In this document: positions 18,697 through 27,484 of the stretch, one piece after another
How the letters are laid out: each line of letters opens with the position of its first letter
Position numbering within the stretch: the first letter of the stretch is position 1
Assembly (NCBI GenBank): GCA_021324265.1
Contig: JAJPJK010000006.1
Location: 62,001-126,000 of the forward strand
Reading direction: 5' to 3'
DNA from: Thermoproteota archaeon
GTDB lineage: Archaea; Thermoproteota; Thermoprotei; Gearchaeales; Gearchaeaceae
DNA: 64,000 nt
The notes under the pieces: model-generated
The model's database searches: none
What the model saw: the letters and a program-made list of their open reading frames with translations, nothing else
Told to the model about the DNA's origin: nothing
Made by a program: the position numbers and the translations under genes

Positions 18697-19665
18697 ATGT
18701 TACTAGAAATAAGAAATTTGAAAACTTATTTCTTCACATCTAGAGGGATAGTAAAAGCTGTAGATGATGTTTCTCTCTCTTTGGATGAAGGTCAGGTTTT
18801 GGGTCTGGCAGGCGAATCAGGCTGCGGAAAAAGCACCTTAGCATATTCAATTATAAGGCTTATTCCTCCGCCTGGGCTTACCGTAGGAGGTAAAATATTA
18901 TTCGAAAATACTGATATACTTGAGTTAGACAACGATACGTTTAGGAAAGAATATAGGATGAAAAAGATATCGATGGTTTTCCAAGGAGCAATGCAAGCAC
19001 TAACTCCAGTATATACAGTTGGAGAGCAACTCTACGAAGTGTTTAAGTATCATATGGACGTGAATTATGATGAAGCTAAGTCCTTGATGGAAGAGCAGCT
19101 AAAGTCAGTAGCCTTGGATCCTTCTATTATGAGGCGCTATCCTCATGAGCTAAGCGGCGGTCAAAAACAGAGGGTTATGATAGCTATGGCACTTTTGTTA
19201 AAACCTAAGCTGGTCATAGCAGATGAGCCAACAACTGCTCTTGATGTCATAGTTCAAGCTCAGATATTGAATTTATTAAAGCAGCTTCAATCCAAGTATG
19301 GTACATCTATGATACTCATATCCCATGATTTAAGTATCATAGCTGAACTTGCAGATAAGGTTGGCATAATGTATGCAGGCAAGCTTGTAGAAATAGCTCC
19401 TGCCCTAGATATATATAAGGATCCCTTGCATCCATACACCCAAAAGCTTTTGAAAAGTATACCCAGACTAAAACAAAAAGTAGAAAAGCTGGAGTTCATT
19501 CCTGGTGTTCCTCCAGATCTTAGAAATCCTCCAAGTGGCTGCAGATTCCATCCAAGGTGTCCTTACGTAATGGATATATGCAAAAAGGTAGAGCCTCAGC
19601 TAGTCGAGATCAAACCTAATCATTATGTGGCATGTCATTTATATAGTGAAGGAGGGAAGAGGTAG
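18697..19665 (+). CDS. dppD: ABC transporter ATPase, DppD/OppD type
   Basis: 322 residues. Walker A GESGCGKST (near residue 44), the Q-loop VFQGAMQAL, the signature LSGGQKQR, Walker B LVIADEPTTALD and the switch His in ISHDLS are all present. The C-terminal extension, specific to oligopeptide importers, has the Cys-rich motif GCRFHPRCPYVMDIC, which in homologues holds an Fe-S cluster. It forms the nucleotide-binding pair with the next gene. The last 112 bp or so of shared C-terminus are almost identical in DNA to those of the DppF gene. Confidence 0.96.
   Translation: MLLEIRNLKTYFFTSRGIVKAVDDVSLSLDEGQVLGLAGESGCGKSTLAYSIIRLIPPPGLTVGGKILFENTDILELDNDTFRKEYRMKKISMVFQGAMQALTPVYTVGEQLYEVFKYHMDVNYDEAKSLMEEQLKSVALDPSIMRRYPHELSGGQKQRVMIAMALLLKPKLVIADEPTTALDVIVQAQILNLLKQLQSKYGTSMILISHDLSIIAELADKVGIMYAGKLVEIAPALDIYKDPLHPYTQKLLKSIPRLKQKVEKLEFIPGVPPDLRNPPSGCRFHPRCPYVMDICKKVEPQLVEIKPNHYVACHLYSEGGKR
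19537..19648 (+). repeat. Direct repeat copy 1 (dppD C-terminus)
   Basis: This 112-bp stretch matches 20554-20665 at 111 of 112 positions by eye (one C/T difference near 19548). The rest of the two ATPase genes is clearly diverged. The near-identity at synonymous sites points to recent gene conversion. Confidence 0.95.
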
Positions 19666-19671
19666 GCAGAG

Positions 19672-20727
19672 ATGCCAAAGCCGCTAATTATAGCTGAAAA
19701 TATAATGAAATGGTTCCCAATTACTCGAGGACTTAAAGGTGCGCTACAACGGCTACCAGTAATTTATGCGAGGGCTGTGGATAATATCAGTTTTACGATA
19801 TATCAGGGAGAAACTTTTGCTATGGTTGGCGAGTCTGGTAGCGGTAAAACTACAACTGGCAGATTACTATTAAAACTTCTTGATTTAACTGGTGGCGAAG
19901 CGTATTATGGATCAATTCCATTGAGCAAGCTTTCTGGTAATCCATTGAAAGCTTTTCGAAGACAGGCTCAAATGATCTTCCAAGATCCTTACAGTTCATT
20001 AGATCCTAGATTTACTATTGGCGCGTCACTTGAGGAGCCTTTGATAATTCATAAGATAACTAAGAGTGATGAAGAGAGAAAGGAGCTTGTCGCTAAAATT
20101 CTTGAAGACGTTAGAATGATACCACCTGAAGAATATACATGGAGATTTCCCCACCAGCTAAGCGGCGGTCAGAGACAGAGGATAGCTATTGCTAGGGCTC
20201 TTATGTTAAGACCAAAATTCATTGTAGCAGATGAGCCAGTATCTATGCTTGATGTCTCTATTAGGGCTGAAATTTTAGAACTCATGCGGTCTTTGAAAGA
20301 AAAGTACAATTTAACTTACCTTTACATTACACATGACCTTTCTACTGCAAGATTTATTGCTAATAGGATAGCTGTACTTTATCTGGGCAAGATAGTTGAG
20401 TTAGGAAATGCTGATGATGTAATAGAGGACCCCCTACATCCATACACGCAAGCTCTTGTAGCTGCAGTGCCTGAGCCTGATCCAGAACTTAGATTCAAAT
20501 TAAAAGAAATCAAGGTTGTAGGTGAGATACCAAGTTCAGTTTTTATACCGCCAGGCTGCAGATTTCATCCAAGGTGTCCTTACGTAATGGATATATGCAA
20601 AAAGGTAGAGCCTCAGCTAGTCGAGATCAAACCTAATCATTATGTGGCATGTCATTTATATAGTGGAAACAAACTCTATGAGGAGGTCGTCAAGAATGAG
20701 AAGGCTGCTAACGTTAGGCAAATTTAG
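19672..20727 (+). CDS. dppF: ABC transporter ATPase, DppF/OppF type
   Basis: 351 residues. Walker A GESGSGKTT, Q-loop IFQDPYSSLDPR, signature LSGGQRQR, Walker B FIVADEPVSMLD and switch ITHDLS are intact. The QDPYSSLDPR form is diagnostic of DppF. It carries the same GCRFHPRCPYVMDIC cysteine motif as DppD, within a stretch of DNA nearly identical between the two genes. The start ATG at 19672 lies 6 bp after dppD. It closes the operon and overlaps the convergent orphan gene by 4 bp. Confidence 0.96.
   Translation: MPKPLIIAENIMKWFPITRGLKGALQRLPVIYARAVDNISFTIYQGETFAMVGESGSGKTTTGRLLLKLLDLTGGEAYYGSIPLSKLSGNPLKAFRRQAQMIFQDPYSSLDPRFTIGASLEEPLIIHKITKSDEERKELVAKILEDVRMIPPEEYTWRFPHQLSGGQRQRIAIARALMLRPKFIVADEPVSMLDVSIRAEILELMRSLKEKYNLTYLYITHDLSTARFIANRIAVLYLGKIVELGNADDVIEDPLHPYTQALVAAVPEPDPELRFKLKEIKVVGEIPSSVFIPPGCRFHPRCPYVMDICKKVEPQLVEIKPNHYVACHLYSGNKLYEEVVKNEKAANVRQI
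20554..20665 (+). repeat. Direct repeat copy 2 (dppF C-terminus)
   Basis: Partner of 19537-19648, offset by 1017 bp and identical except for one base. It covers the codons for the Cys-rich motif and the following residues up to HLYS. Confidence 0.95.
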
Positions 20728-21080
20728 TCTGAAGAAAAGAACATTCTTTTGATCACTCTAGAGAATTTGCCTCCAAGTCCTTCTTTTGCAATCTTCCTTT
20801 CTTCTATTTTTATTCCTTCAATCATTTCACTGTAGCTGAATTTTATTGGATGCTCATAATAGTAGCTCGCGCGCATATAGAGCTCTTCGATTTCTTTGTA
20901 ATCTAGATATTCGAGGGGCAGTCCTTTTTTGTCTGCGTTTTCCCAAAGTGAATATGCCTTATTCAAGCATCTATGAACAAACGCATCCGAATAAAAAGAA
21001 AGCTTTACTTCAACGTTTTCATTTTCATCTATCATCTCTATTATATCTCTGATTAGGGCATTTTTCTTATCCGATTTCAC
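20724..21080 (-). CDS. Unrecognised small protein
   Basis: 118 residues, mainly helical by eye and highly charged, with an aromatic stretch ELYMRASYYYEHPIKFSY around residues 67-84. No metal motif, membrane segment or signal peptide is visible. It converges on dppF with a 4-bp overlap and is divergent from the next gene across 50 bp. I do not recognise the family; a helical-bundle archaeal conserved protein is the most I can say. Confidence 0.65.
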   Translation of the reverse strand: MKSDKKNALIRDIIEMIDENENVEVKLSFYSDAFVHRCLNKAYSLWENADKKGLPLEYLDYKEIEELYMRASYYYEHPIKFSYSEMIEGIKIEERKIAKEGLGGKFSRVIKRMFFSSD

Positions 21081-21130
21081 AATGGAATTATAGGATAAGA
21101 AATATATAAGAGAGGGATATCTAAAATCTA

Positions 21131-22030
21131 ATGCTTATCAGCGGTTCTAAGCCTGATTCTGGTCAATTTTTTGCATTCAATAACTCTGCATTTAGTATAC
21201 TCCTTTCAAACTCCTCCTCGGTTGCTTTAAAATGTATAGAGTATTTCGGTGATCAAACTAATACAATATGCGAAATTTATTGGAACGTAGATGATAAAAA
21301 AGAACACCTTATTTATTTACCTATGAATTCTAAACCAAGTTTTGAAGGTAAGAGAACAAGAATCAAATGGTTTATAGAAGAATATAAAGGAAAGAATCAA
21401 ATTGATCAAAAGGAAATAATAATGTTATCTTATCCCTTTGTTACTAATATAAAGGAAAGTTATGATATAAAAAAAGACGATGTAATATTCTTATTTAAAA
21501 AAGATATCAATAAAATTATTATAAATTTTGATAAAAATATTAAAGTAAAAAAAGTTAAGATTGAATTCACCGAATTTTATGATGGAGAAAAAAATATATT
21601 ATTATCAAAAGAGCAGGAATTTCTTATGAGCCCTAGGAGTATATTTTTAGAAGTCCATGGCTCGGATATAATTCAAACTTTTCGAGGTTTCAAAGCCATC
21701 CTTAAAGGAAACTTATCTATTGAAGAGAGTGAAGCTACCTATAATATTCCTATACAAACGTACGATTTCAACATCTTCGAATCTATAAAGCTAGGAGATG
21801 TTTTAGAGGCAATGATTTTTAAGCATCTCGCATTATATGGCCCCCAAACTCTTGGCATGCTAGTCTCGAATATAGCATTGAAAGAAAAAATGAGAGTTAA
21901 ATCGATAGATGTCAAGGATGCATGTAAGGAAATGAATGAGAGGAACTTACTAGAGAAAAACGATAGGGAATGGAATTCAGCGACATACTATCTGAATTCT
22001 AGAATATATGAACTATTTATTAAGAGATAA
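21131..22030 (+). CDS. Unrecognised protein with possible C-terminal winged helix
   Basis: 299 residues. Residues 1-210 are beta-rich with alternating hydrophobic strands (FAFNNSAFSILLSN and VKKVKIEFTEFYDGE). The last 80 or so residues look helical and end in KEMNERNLLEKNDREWNSATYYLN, resembling a winged-helix DNA-binding or MarR-like tail that reads 'isolate, new helix, wing'. The gene overlaps the following nucleotidyltransferase gene by 23 bp, so the two are likely translated together. I do not recognise the family and cannot assign a function. Confidence 0.65.
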   Translation: MLISGSKPDSGQFFAFNNSAFSILLSNSSSVALKCIEYFGDQTNTICEIYWNVDDKKEHLIYLPMNSKPSFEGKRTRIKWFIEEYKGKNQIDQKEIIMLSYPFVTNIKESYDIKKDDVIFLFKKDINKIIINFDKNIKVKKVKIEFTEFYDGEKNILLSKEQEFLMSPRSIFLEVHGSDIIQTFRGFKAILKGNLSIEESEATYNIPIQTYDFNIFESIKLGDVLEAMIFKHLALYGPQTLGMLVSNIALKEKMRVKSIDVKDACKEMNERNLLEKNDREWNSATYYLNSRIYELFIKR

Positions 22031-22970
22031 AGATTTCATTAGTACAGGGGATGCATTCTATCAAGTATTAGGCTATATACATCCACCCAATTATATCGTT
22101 GCAATACCTAGGTATCTAAGAACTTCTTACCCAACTTTGTGGCGGAATCATTATTACTATTCTAGGGTTTTTACCCAATACTCTTCCAAAGAATTAAAGA
22201 AGATAGAAGCTGATTTACTCAACGAAATTTTCAGATATGATCCTGTATTAGATTCAACTCTACCACAAGTGAAATTTGAAAATATAAGGAATGCATATCT
22301 AACTGGCGATTGGAAGAAATATTTGAAAAAGCGAGATTCACTTGTAGAGCGTTTCTATGAAATCGTGGAAATTCTTAAGGCTGGTTCAAACCTAGGTTAT
22401 GAAGATTTCGGGTTAACTGGTAGCATGCTCATAGGTATTTACAACCCGATATATTCAGATATCGATCTTGTGGTTTATGGGAGAAAAGCATGCGAAAAAT
22501 TAAAAGAATTCATTCAAAGCAATCTTCAATTCATATCAAGGGAAACCTCCATAATTCAAGGTTTGGATGAGAACAGCTATAGTATTTTAGCTAGGAGGAA
22601 ATGGAGTAAGTGTAAATATAAAAATAGGTCATTTTCAATCAATCCCGTGAAGAGATACGAAGAAATAGATACTAGATACGGCGACTTCAGAGTCAAAAAC
22701 ATTAAAAATATACGCGCAAAAGTAAAGATAATCGAGAAGATAGATCCTTATTTTTATCCCTTGAGATATAGAGTGACTTCAGATATTGGCATCGAGGAAT
22801 TTGTGATCTTTGAATATTACTACATGGATCTATTAGAAATAGGAGATGAGGTTGAAGTTCATGGGTTACTTCAAAAGGTTCAAGAAAAAAACAGGGAATA
22901 TGAAAGGCTCGCTTATGGCGTTAGAGAAGTTGAAGATCAGTACTTACACATACTAGGATATTATAGGTAA
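22008..22970 (+). CDS. Nucleotidyltransferase-fold protein (Pol beta-like)
   Basis: 320 residues. The motif LTGSMLIGIYNPIYSDIDLVV near residues 140-160 is the GS...DxD signature of Pol beta-type nucleotidyltransferases, with two metal-binding aspartates in SDIDL. The N-terminus (LRDKDFISTGDAFYQVLGYIHPP) resembles a family of archaeal proteins that pair this domain with a leading beta domain. The target that receives the nucleotide is unknown. Its end overlaps the convergent serine hydroxymethyltransferase gene by 18 bp. Membership of the fold is clear; whether the enzyme is active is inference. Confidence 0.75.
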   Translation: MNYLLRDKDFISTGDAFYQVLGYIHPPNYIVAIPRYLRTSYPTLWRNHYYYSRVFTQYSSKELKKIEADLLNEIFRYDPVLDSTLPQVKFENIRNAYLTGDWKKYLKKRDSLVERFYEIVEILKAGSNLGYEDFGLTGSMLIGIYNPIYSDIDLVVYGRKACEKLKEFIQSNLQFISRETSIIQGLDENSYSILARRKWSKCKYKNRSFSINPVKRYEEIDTRYGDFRVKNIKNIRAKVKIIEKIDPYFYPLRYRVTSDIGIEEFVIFEYYYMDLLEIGDEVEVHGLLQKVQEKNREYERLAYGVREVEDQYLHILGYYR

Positions 22971-24251
22971 GTATTCTTCGCTGAATTTATTAAGATCTAT
23001 ATTGAAGGTGTACTTGACTTCATGGAAATTCTTCCTAAATTCGACTACCTTACTTCTAACATCTTCAATTGGTTCTTTCTTGATCAGTGCTGAGTAGAAA
23101 AGTTCTGCAATATATTTCATTTCGCTAGTATTCATTCCCATTCTAGTCATTTCTTGAACTCCTAAACGTAATCCCGAAGGATCCCTTACCATTTCTGGTG
23201 TATCGCCGGGTATCATGTTTTTGTTTGTTATTATGTTGCACTTTTCAAGGTGTTCTGCAACTCTTGTTCCTCCTCCAAATTCTCTTACATTTAGTACTAC
23301 TTGATGAGTTTCGGTAAAACCGCGTTTTTCTCCCAGGACTTTAAAACCGTAGCTATGTAACTCTTCAGCAAGAGTTTTAGCGTTTTTTACGATTGTGGAA
23401 GCGTATTCTTTTCCGAAATATTTCATTTCATATGCAGTGATTAGTGTTGCTGCTAATCTATGCAAATGGTGGTTTGAGACGAATACTGGGAATATTACTT
23501 TCTTGTATTTTTTGTAAATCTCTTCATTATTCGTAAATGCTAAACCTCCTTGAGGACCTGGAAAGGTCTTATGTGTAGAGCTAGTAACTATATGCGCACC
23601 TTCATTTGCAGGATCTTGGAATTGCTTGCCTGCTATCAATCCAAGAACATGTGCTGCATCATATAGAATGTAACCTCCAACTTCTTCAGTTACTTCCCTA
23701 AGCTCCTTTATTGGGTGTCTAAAGAGGATCACTGTGCCACCTAGGATTACCAGCTTTGGCTTTATCTGTCTAATTTTTTTAATTGCATTATCAACGTCTA
23801 TGTTCATCTCTTCTGAATTGAAGGGCATTTCTTCTTCAGATAACCCTAATGCTCCTAAGATACCGAATCTAGTATGGCTTACATGGGACCCAGCAAAAAC
23901 TGGAAGCACCATAGCTTTATCTCCATGTGTAGCTAGAGCAAAGAAGGCTGCACCGTTAGCAGTCGTGCCAGATATAGGTCTTATATCTACGTATTTAGCG
24001 CCTAGTAATTCGCCGAGTACTTGGTTTGTTTTTTCTTCTATTTCATCAATGTAGCGCGTTCCTTGATAAAACCTTTTGAAAGGTGTACCTTCAGCATATC
24101 TATGCATTGCATCACTTAAATATACAGAATCTACCAAAGGCGATGTTACGTTTTCGGAGGCAATTAAATTTATGCATTCCTTTCTTCTCCATTTGTTATG
24201 TTGTTTTATTAAATTCAGCGCTTCATAGATTTCGTTGAAGCTCATCAACAC
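22953..24251 (-). CDS. glyA: Serine hydroxymethyltransferase
   Basis: 432 residues, normal for the PLP-dependent enzyme that converts serine to glycine and passes a one-carbon unit to tetrahydrofolate or an archaeal pterin. The N-terminus INLIASENVTSPLV is diagnostic. The PLP lysine sits in SSTHKTFPGPQGG, and the PLP-ring contact in YDAAHVLGLIAG. The sequence RYAEGTPFKRFYQGTRYIDEIE is also family-typical. In crenarchaea the pterin is often sulfopterin rather than folate; the carrier here is not known. Confidence 0.96.
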   Translation of the reverse strand: MLMSFNEIYEALNLIKQHNKWRRKECINLIASENVTSPLVDSVYLSDAMHRYAEGTPFKRFYQGTRYIDEIEEKTNQVLGELLGAKYVDIRPISGTTANGAAFFALATHGDKAMVLPVFAGSHVSHTRFGILGALGLSEEEMPFNSEEMNIDVDNAIKKIRQIKPKLVILGGTVILFRHPIKELREVTEEVGGYILYDAAHVLGLIAGKQFQDPANEGAHIVTSSTHKTFPGPQGGLAFTNNEEIYKKYKKVIFPVFVSNHHLHRLAATLITAYEMKYFGKEYASTIVKNAKTLAEELHSYGFKVLGEKRGFTETHQVVLNVREFGGGTRVAEHLEKCNIITNKNMIPGDTPEMVRDPSGLRLGVQEMTRMGMNTSEMKYIAELFYSALIKKEPIEDVRSKVVEFRKNFHEVKYTFNIDLNKFSEEYLPIIS

Positions 24252-24310
24252 TAAATATCATTCCTTTTATATTACTCTAGTTTTTTATGTAGGGCATTTG
24301 TTCTTGAAAT

Positions 24311-25618
24311 ATGGAAGAGATTTTACTGAAAAAATGCAAGTTAGTTGTTGATGCTATCAACCCAATCAGGAAAAATATCGATATTCTAATTGAAGAAGGG
24401 AAAATAAGCAGAATAGGAGAAAGCCTCTCAGCAAGTGGCATCATTATTGACTGTTCAGATTCATTGATAATTCCATGTTTTCTTAACGGCCATACTCATA
24501 GTCCTATGAGCTTATTTCGAGGGATAGCTGAAGATCTTCCCTTGCACAGATGGCTTGAAGAGAAAGTATGGCCTCTAGAACAGAAGTTGAACAATGAATT
24601 AATCTATTATGGCGCAAAGCTCTCTGCTTTAGAGATGCTTAAATCAGGTTTCTCAGGATGTGCTGACATGTATTTCATGATGGATTACGTTGCAAAGGCT
24701 TTTATAGATCTCAATTTTAGGGGTGTTCTATGTGAAGGGTTATTCGATTTTTTTGAAAAAAGTTTGACCGATAAAAAAATTAAGCTCGCGTTAGACATGC
24801 ATAAAAAATTACTATCTTTAAATTCTCCACTCATAAAATCTAGCTTTGGTCCACACGCTACTTACACGTGTTCTAAAGAACTTCTCGAGGCTATTGCAGA
24901 GTTATCCAAAGAATTTGAAGCAATCGTTCATATTCATGTTGCTGAAACAGAGGATGAGCAAATTCAATCTCTTAAACGTTATGGGATGAGAGAAGTGGAA
25001 TTTCTTGATAGAACAGGTTTATGTAACGAGAGATCCCTTTATGCGCATGGCGTTTGGTTTGATGAAAAGGAATTAAGGATACTTAAAGAAAAACATGCCT
25101 CAATCGTTCAGAATACAATATCCAACTTAAAGTTAGCAGCAGGATCCACTTGTGATCTTAAAAGGCTTATAGATTTAGGCATAAGTTGTTGTTTGGGTAC
25201 TGATGGACCAGCTAGTAATAATTCATTAGATCCTTTCGAAATGATGAAGTTTTCTTCACTTATGTTGAAGCATATGTACAAAAATCCAGCGATTATTTCT
25301 GCGAAAGATATATTCAAGCTTGCTACCTATGACGCATACAAAATATTGTTCCCTGAATTGAAGGGAGGTGCAGTATCAGAAGGCTACGTAGCTGATCTGG
25401 CCATTTTCGACCTATCAGAAATAAAGCTGCGGCCTCTATTATTCGACGATTCAACTCACATTATAAATCACATGGTTTATTCTTGTTCAGGGCTGAGAGC
25501 AAAACATGTTATAGTGAATGGAGATTTCTCGATTTTGAATTACAAGTCAACCAAAGAGGACGAGCAGGAACTTTTGAACAGATTTGATGAAGTATTCAAT
25601 AGGTTCATAAATTCATGA
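24311..25618 (+). CDS. Amidohydrolase, MTA/SAH deaminase-like
   Basis: 435 residues, a metal-dependent TIM-barrel amidohydrolase. The first metal site is NGHTHSPMSLFRG. HIHVAETEDE gives the later His and catalytic region, YAHGVWFDE another His, and LGTDGPASNNSLD the catalytic Asp. The residues after the first HxH (the Leu-Phe-Arg-Gly pattern) and the C-terminal PELKGGAVSEGYVADLAIFDL fit the 5-methylthioadenosine/S-adenosylhomocysteine deaminase group. That group also contains related guanine or triazine hydrolases, so the substrate is an inference. It is divergent from glyA across 59 bp, both genes acting around one-carbon and methyl metabolism. Confidence 0.85.
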   Translation: MEEILLKKCKLVVDAINPIRKNIDILIEEGKISRIGESLSASGIIIDCSDSLIIPCFLNGHTHSPMSLFRGIAEDLPLHRWLEEKVWPLEQKLNNELIYYGAKLSALEMLKSGFSGCADMYFMMDYVAKAFIDLNFRGVLCEGLFDFFEKSLTDKKIKLALDMHKKLLSLNSPLIKSSFGPHATYTCSKELLEAIAELSKEFEAIVHIHVAETEDEQIQSLKRYGMREVEFLDRTGLCNERSLYAHGVWFDEKELRILKEKHASIVQNTISNLKLAAGSTCDLKRLIDLGISCCLGTDGPASNNSLDPFEMMKFSSLMLKHMYKNPAIISAKDIFKLATYDAYKILFPELKGGAVSEGYVADLAIFDLSEIKLRPLLFDDSTHIINHMVYSCSGLRAKHVIVNGDFSILNYKSTKEDEQELLNRFDEVFNRFINS

Positions 25619-25623
25619 AAAAT

Positions 25624-26196
25624 CTAAACTTTCAAAGCTGAGCTGATTTGCCATTTTGGTAGTCCTATATTCCTCAGTCTTTCTATAATTTCCTTTTCGC
25701 TAAGACCTTCTTTAGACCATCTATCCCAAAGCTTTCTTATGGATTCTTTGATTTCGTAAGGATAGATAATCCATTTCGCTATCTCTTTTATATAATAATC
25801 AGGTACGTACTTAGTCCAAGGCTTTATGTATACTGTCGCAGTCTTAATTTCAAGCGGATGTTTAGCCTTTAAATATTCAAGAACTTTGAGAAGCGATTCT
25901 CCTGTATCGCTTACGTCATCAACAACCAGAACTCTTTTTTTCGATACATCTTTGCCTATATCCTCGAGTATCACTGGTTCCTTTTTAGTTTTCGCAATAT
26001 CAGTGTAAAAGGAAACATGAATATCAGTTACCTGATCGATCTCAAGTATATCAGAAACTATTCTTGCGATGACCCATCCGCCTCTAGCTATTGCCACAAG
26101 CATATCAGGTCTGTAGTTATCTTTTTTTATTTTGAAGCAAAGTTTCATAACATCTTTGTACAGTTGGGTCCATTTGAGGACGTAGAAATCGTCCAT
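25624..26196 (-). CDS. Purine phosphoribosyltransferase-like protein (COG2236 type)
   Basis: 190 residues. The PRPP-binding loop is VLVVDDVSDTGESL near residue 95, and MLVAIARGGWVIARIVSDIL supplies the PRTase core strand-helix. The sequence after residue 140 (KWIIYPYEIKESIRK and so on) is a C-terminal extension seen in archaeal COG2236 proteins. Likely a hypoxanthine or xanthine salvage enzyme transferring phosphoribose from PRPP; base specificity cannot be read. It faces the DUF371 gene across 33 bp. Confidence 0.85.
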   Translation of the reverse strand: MDDFYVLKWTQLYKDVMKLCFKIKKDNYRPDMLVAIARGGWVIARIVSDILEIDQVTDIHVSFYTDIAKTKKEPVILEDIGKDVSKKRVLVVDDVSDTGESLLKVLEYLKAKHPLEIKTATVYIKPWTKYVPDYYIKEIAKWIIYPYEIKESIRKLWDRWSKEGLSEKEIIERLRNIGLPKWQISSALKV

Positions 26197-26229
26197 ATCA
26201 TTTTTAGCTAGGTTACAAAATAAATTTAG

Positions 26230-26664
26230 ATGCTGTTAAAAGAAGAATTCAAAGCCTATGGACATCGTTTGATAAGCGCGCTCCATCCAACTACATTTGA
26301 AATAACCAAAGAGAGTCATTTAACAAAAAGAGGAGATTGCATCATAGCTATCAAATCAGAAAAAGCTTGTTTAGATTTGGATCTTGAATTAAAAAAACTG
26401 ATTAGAAATGAGGGATCAAGAATAAGGATTATTTTATGCTGTGAAGGCTATATCGAGGAGATTGAGGCTTCAGGATCACCATATTTGCTATTGACGAATC
26501 CTGTAAGCATTGTTGTTAGAAAAAGCAAATATATCGATGATAGAACTCTTGCTATCCTTTCTAATAAAGCAGCGCGAGATTTGGATCGAAAATTTGTTAA
26601 AGAGATTTCAAAAGATGAGGCAGTAATTGAAATAACGATCGAAGTTTATAATGAAAAAGTTTAA
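26230..26664 (+). CDS. DUF371 domain protein
   Basis: 144 residues, almost entirely the DUF371 domain. The signature reads GHRLISALHPTTFEITKESHLTKRGD and CIIAIKSEKA, with the TTxEITxxxxLTxRGDCIIGV pattern of the family, and ARDLDRKFVK near the end. The family is archaeal and its biochemical role is not established. The product should be a small cytosolic protein. It lies 27 bp before the tRNA-Ser gene, on the same strand. Confidence 0.88.
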   Translation: MLLKEEFKAYGHRLISALHPTTFEITKESHLTKRGDCIIAIKSEKACLDLDLELKKLIRNEGSRIRIILCCEGYIEEIEASGSPYLLLTNPVSIVVRKSKYIDDRTLAILSNKAARDLDRKFVKEISKDEAVIEITIEVYNEKV

Positions 26665-26691
26665 GCTTGGCTTACCAAAATAATATTCTTA

Positions 26692-26774
26692 GCTAGGGTG
26701 GCGGAGCGGTAACGCGCTGGTCTCGAAAACCAGTGGGCTTAAAGCCCGTGTGGGTTCGAATCCCACCCCTAGCG
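26692..26774 (+). tRNA. tRNA-Ser (anticodon CGA)
   Basis: 83 nt. The acceptor stem pairs GCTAGGG (26692-26698) with CCCTAGC (26767-26773), with discriminator G74 as usual for serine. The anticodon arm is CTGGT-CTCGAAA-ACCAG, giving the anticodon CGA, which reads UCG. The long variable arm GGGCTTAAAGCCC (about 26735-26747) confirms a class II tRNA. The T arm is GTGGG-TTCGAAT-CCCAC. No intron is seen and CCA is not encoded. The 3' end overlaps the stop codon of the convergent VTT gene. Confidence 0.96.
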
Positions 26775-27422
26775 CTGAAATATTTCTCTTATATTTCTTA
26801 AAAGGCCGCAAATACCTTCTTTTTGGGTTATCTCGTATACTTTTGTCCAGTTTATGAGCAGTAGTATGATTGTTAAAAGAATCGCCGCTATAATAGCGAT
26901 AATCGATACAGTAAGATTTAGACTCTCTCCCACATAAATACTGGCTATGTTGTAATATGCTTTAGAAATAAGTCCAACAATGACTGATAATGTAACCTTT
27001 CCAGCTAGATTTGCTATAAAGAAGCGTTTGAAATCGAATTTCCCAACTCCTATAGGAAAGTAGAGTACGTCATCAGGTAATGGTGTTAAGGCAAATAAGA
27101 AAATAGCTATCATTCCATATTTTCTGGACATCTTTCTGAAGATTTCGAGCTGTTTTCTCTTCTCAGTATTCAGCGCAAGATTGGCCCCTCTTCCCAAAAA
27201 ATAGGTTGTAAGTTTGCCAATTGAACCACCTAGCCCTGCAATCGCAGAAAGTAAGATGAGTCCCCAAAGATCATATTTACTAGCACTGATAACTATGATT
27301 ATTAAATATGGAAGGGGTAGAAAGGGAATAGAGCTAGCTATAAGTGAAATGAGAAAAATCCCTACATAACCTAGCCCGAGCAGCGTATCTATAAATGCTT
27401 CGAATGAACTTAATAGGTCCAC
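26769..27422 (-). CDS. VTT/DedA-family membrane protein
   Basis: 217 residues with five or six hydrophobic segments. The core GSIGKLTTYFLGRG and the later FLFALTPLPDDVLYFPIGVGKF match the SNARE-associated/VTT (DedA-like) family, including the conserved pattern of glycines, Phe-Ala-Leu-Thr-Pro-Leu-Pro-Asp-Asp. Family members are lipid scramblases or flippase-like in other domains. It acts in the cytoplasmic membrane; substrate unknown. The gene's stop codon (TAG, 26769-26771) lies inside the acceptor stem of tRNA-Ser on the other strand. Confidence 0.85.
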   Translation of the reverse strand: MDLLSSFEAFIDTLLGLGYVGIFLISLIASSIPFLPLPYLIIIVISASKYDLWGLILLSAIAGLGGSIGKLTTYFLGRGANLALNTEKRKQLEIFRKMSRKYGMIAIFLFALTPLPDDVLYFPIGVGKFDFKRFFIANLAGKVTLSVIVGLISKAYYNIASIYVGESLNLTVSIIAIIAAILLTIILLLINWTKVYEITQKEGICGLLRNIREIFQR

Positions 27423-27460
27423 AACATTATAAAAAAATCGATATATTAAGGAAGGCAGTT

Positions 27461-27484
27461 GGTTTACCTATATATAGGATAACC
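27461..27484. promoter_or_regulatory. Imperfect 24-bp palindrome, candidate operator for the ECF S-component gene
   Basis: The left half GGTTTACCTATA and the right half TATAGGATAACC are reverse complements except at two central-arm positions. The palindrome ends directly before the TATA-like TTTATATA at 27485-27492, a place where a bound repressor would block TBP or polymerase. It lies in the divergent region between the VTT gene and the S-component gene. The regulator and ligand are unknown. Confidence 0.5.
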
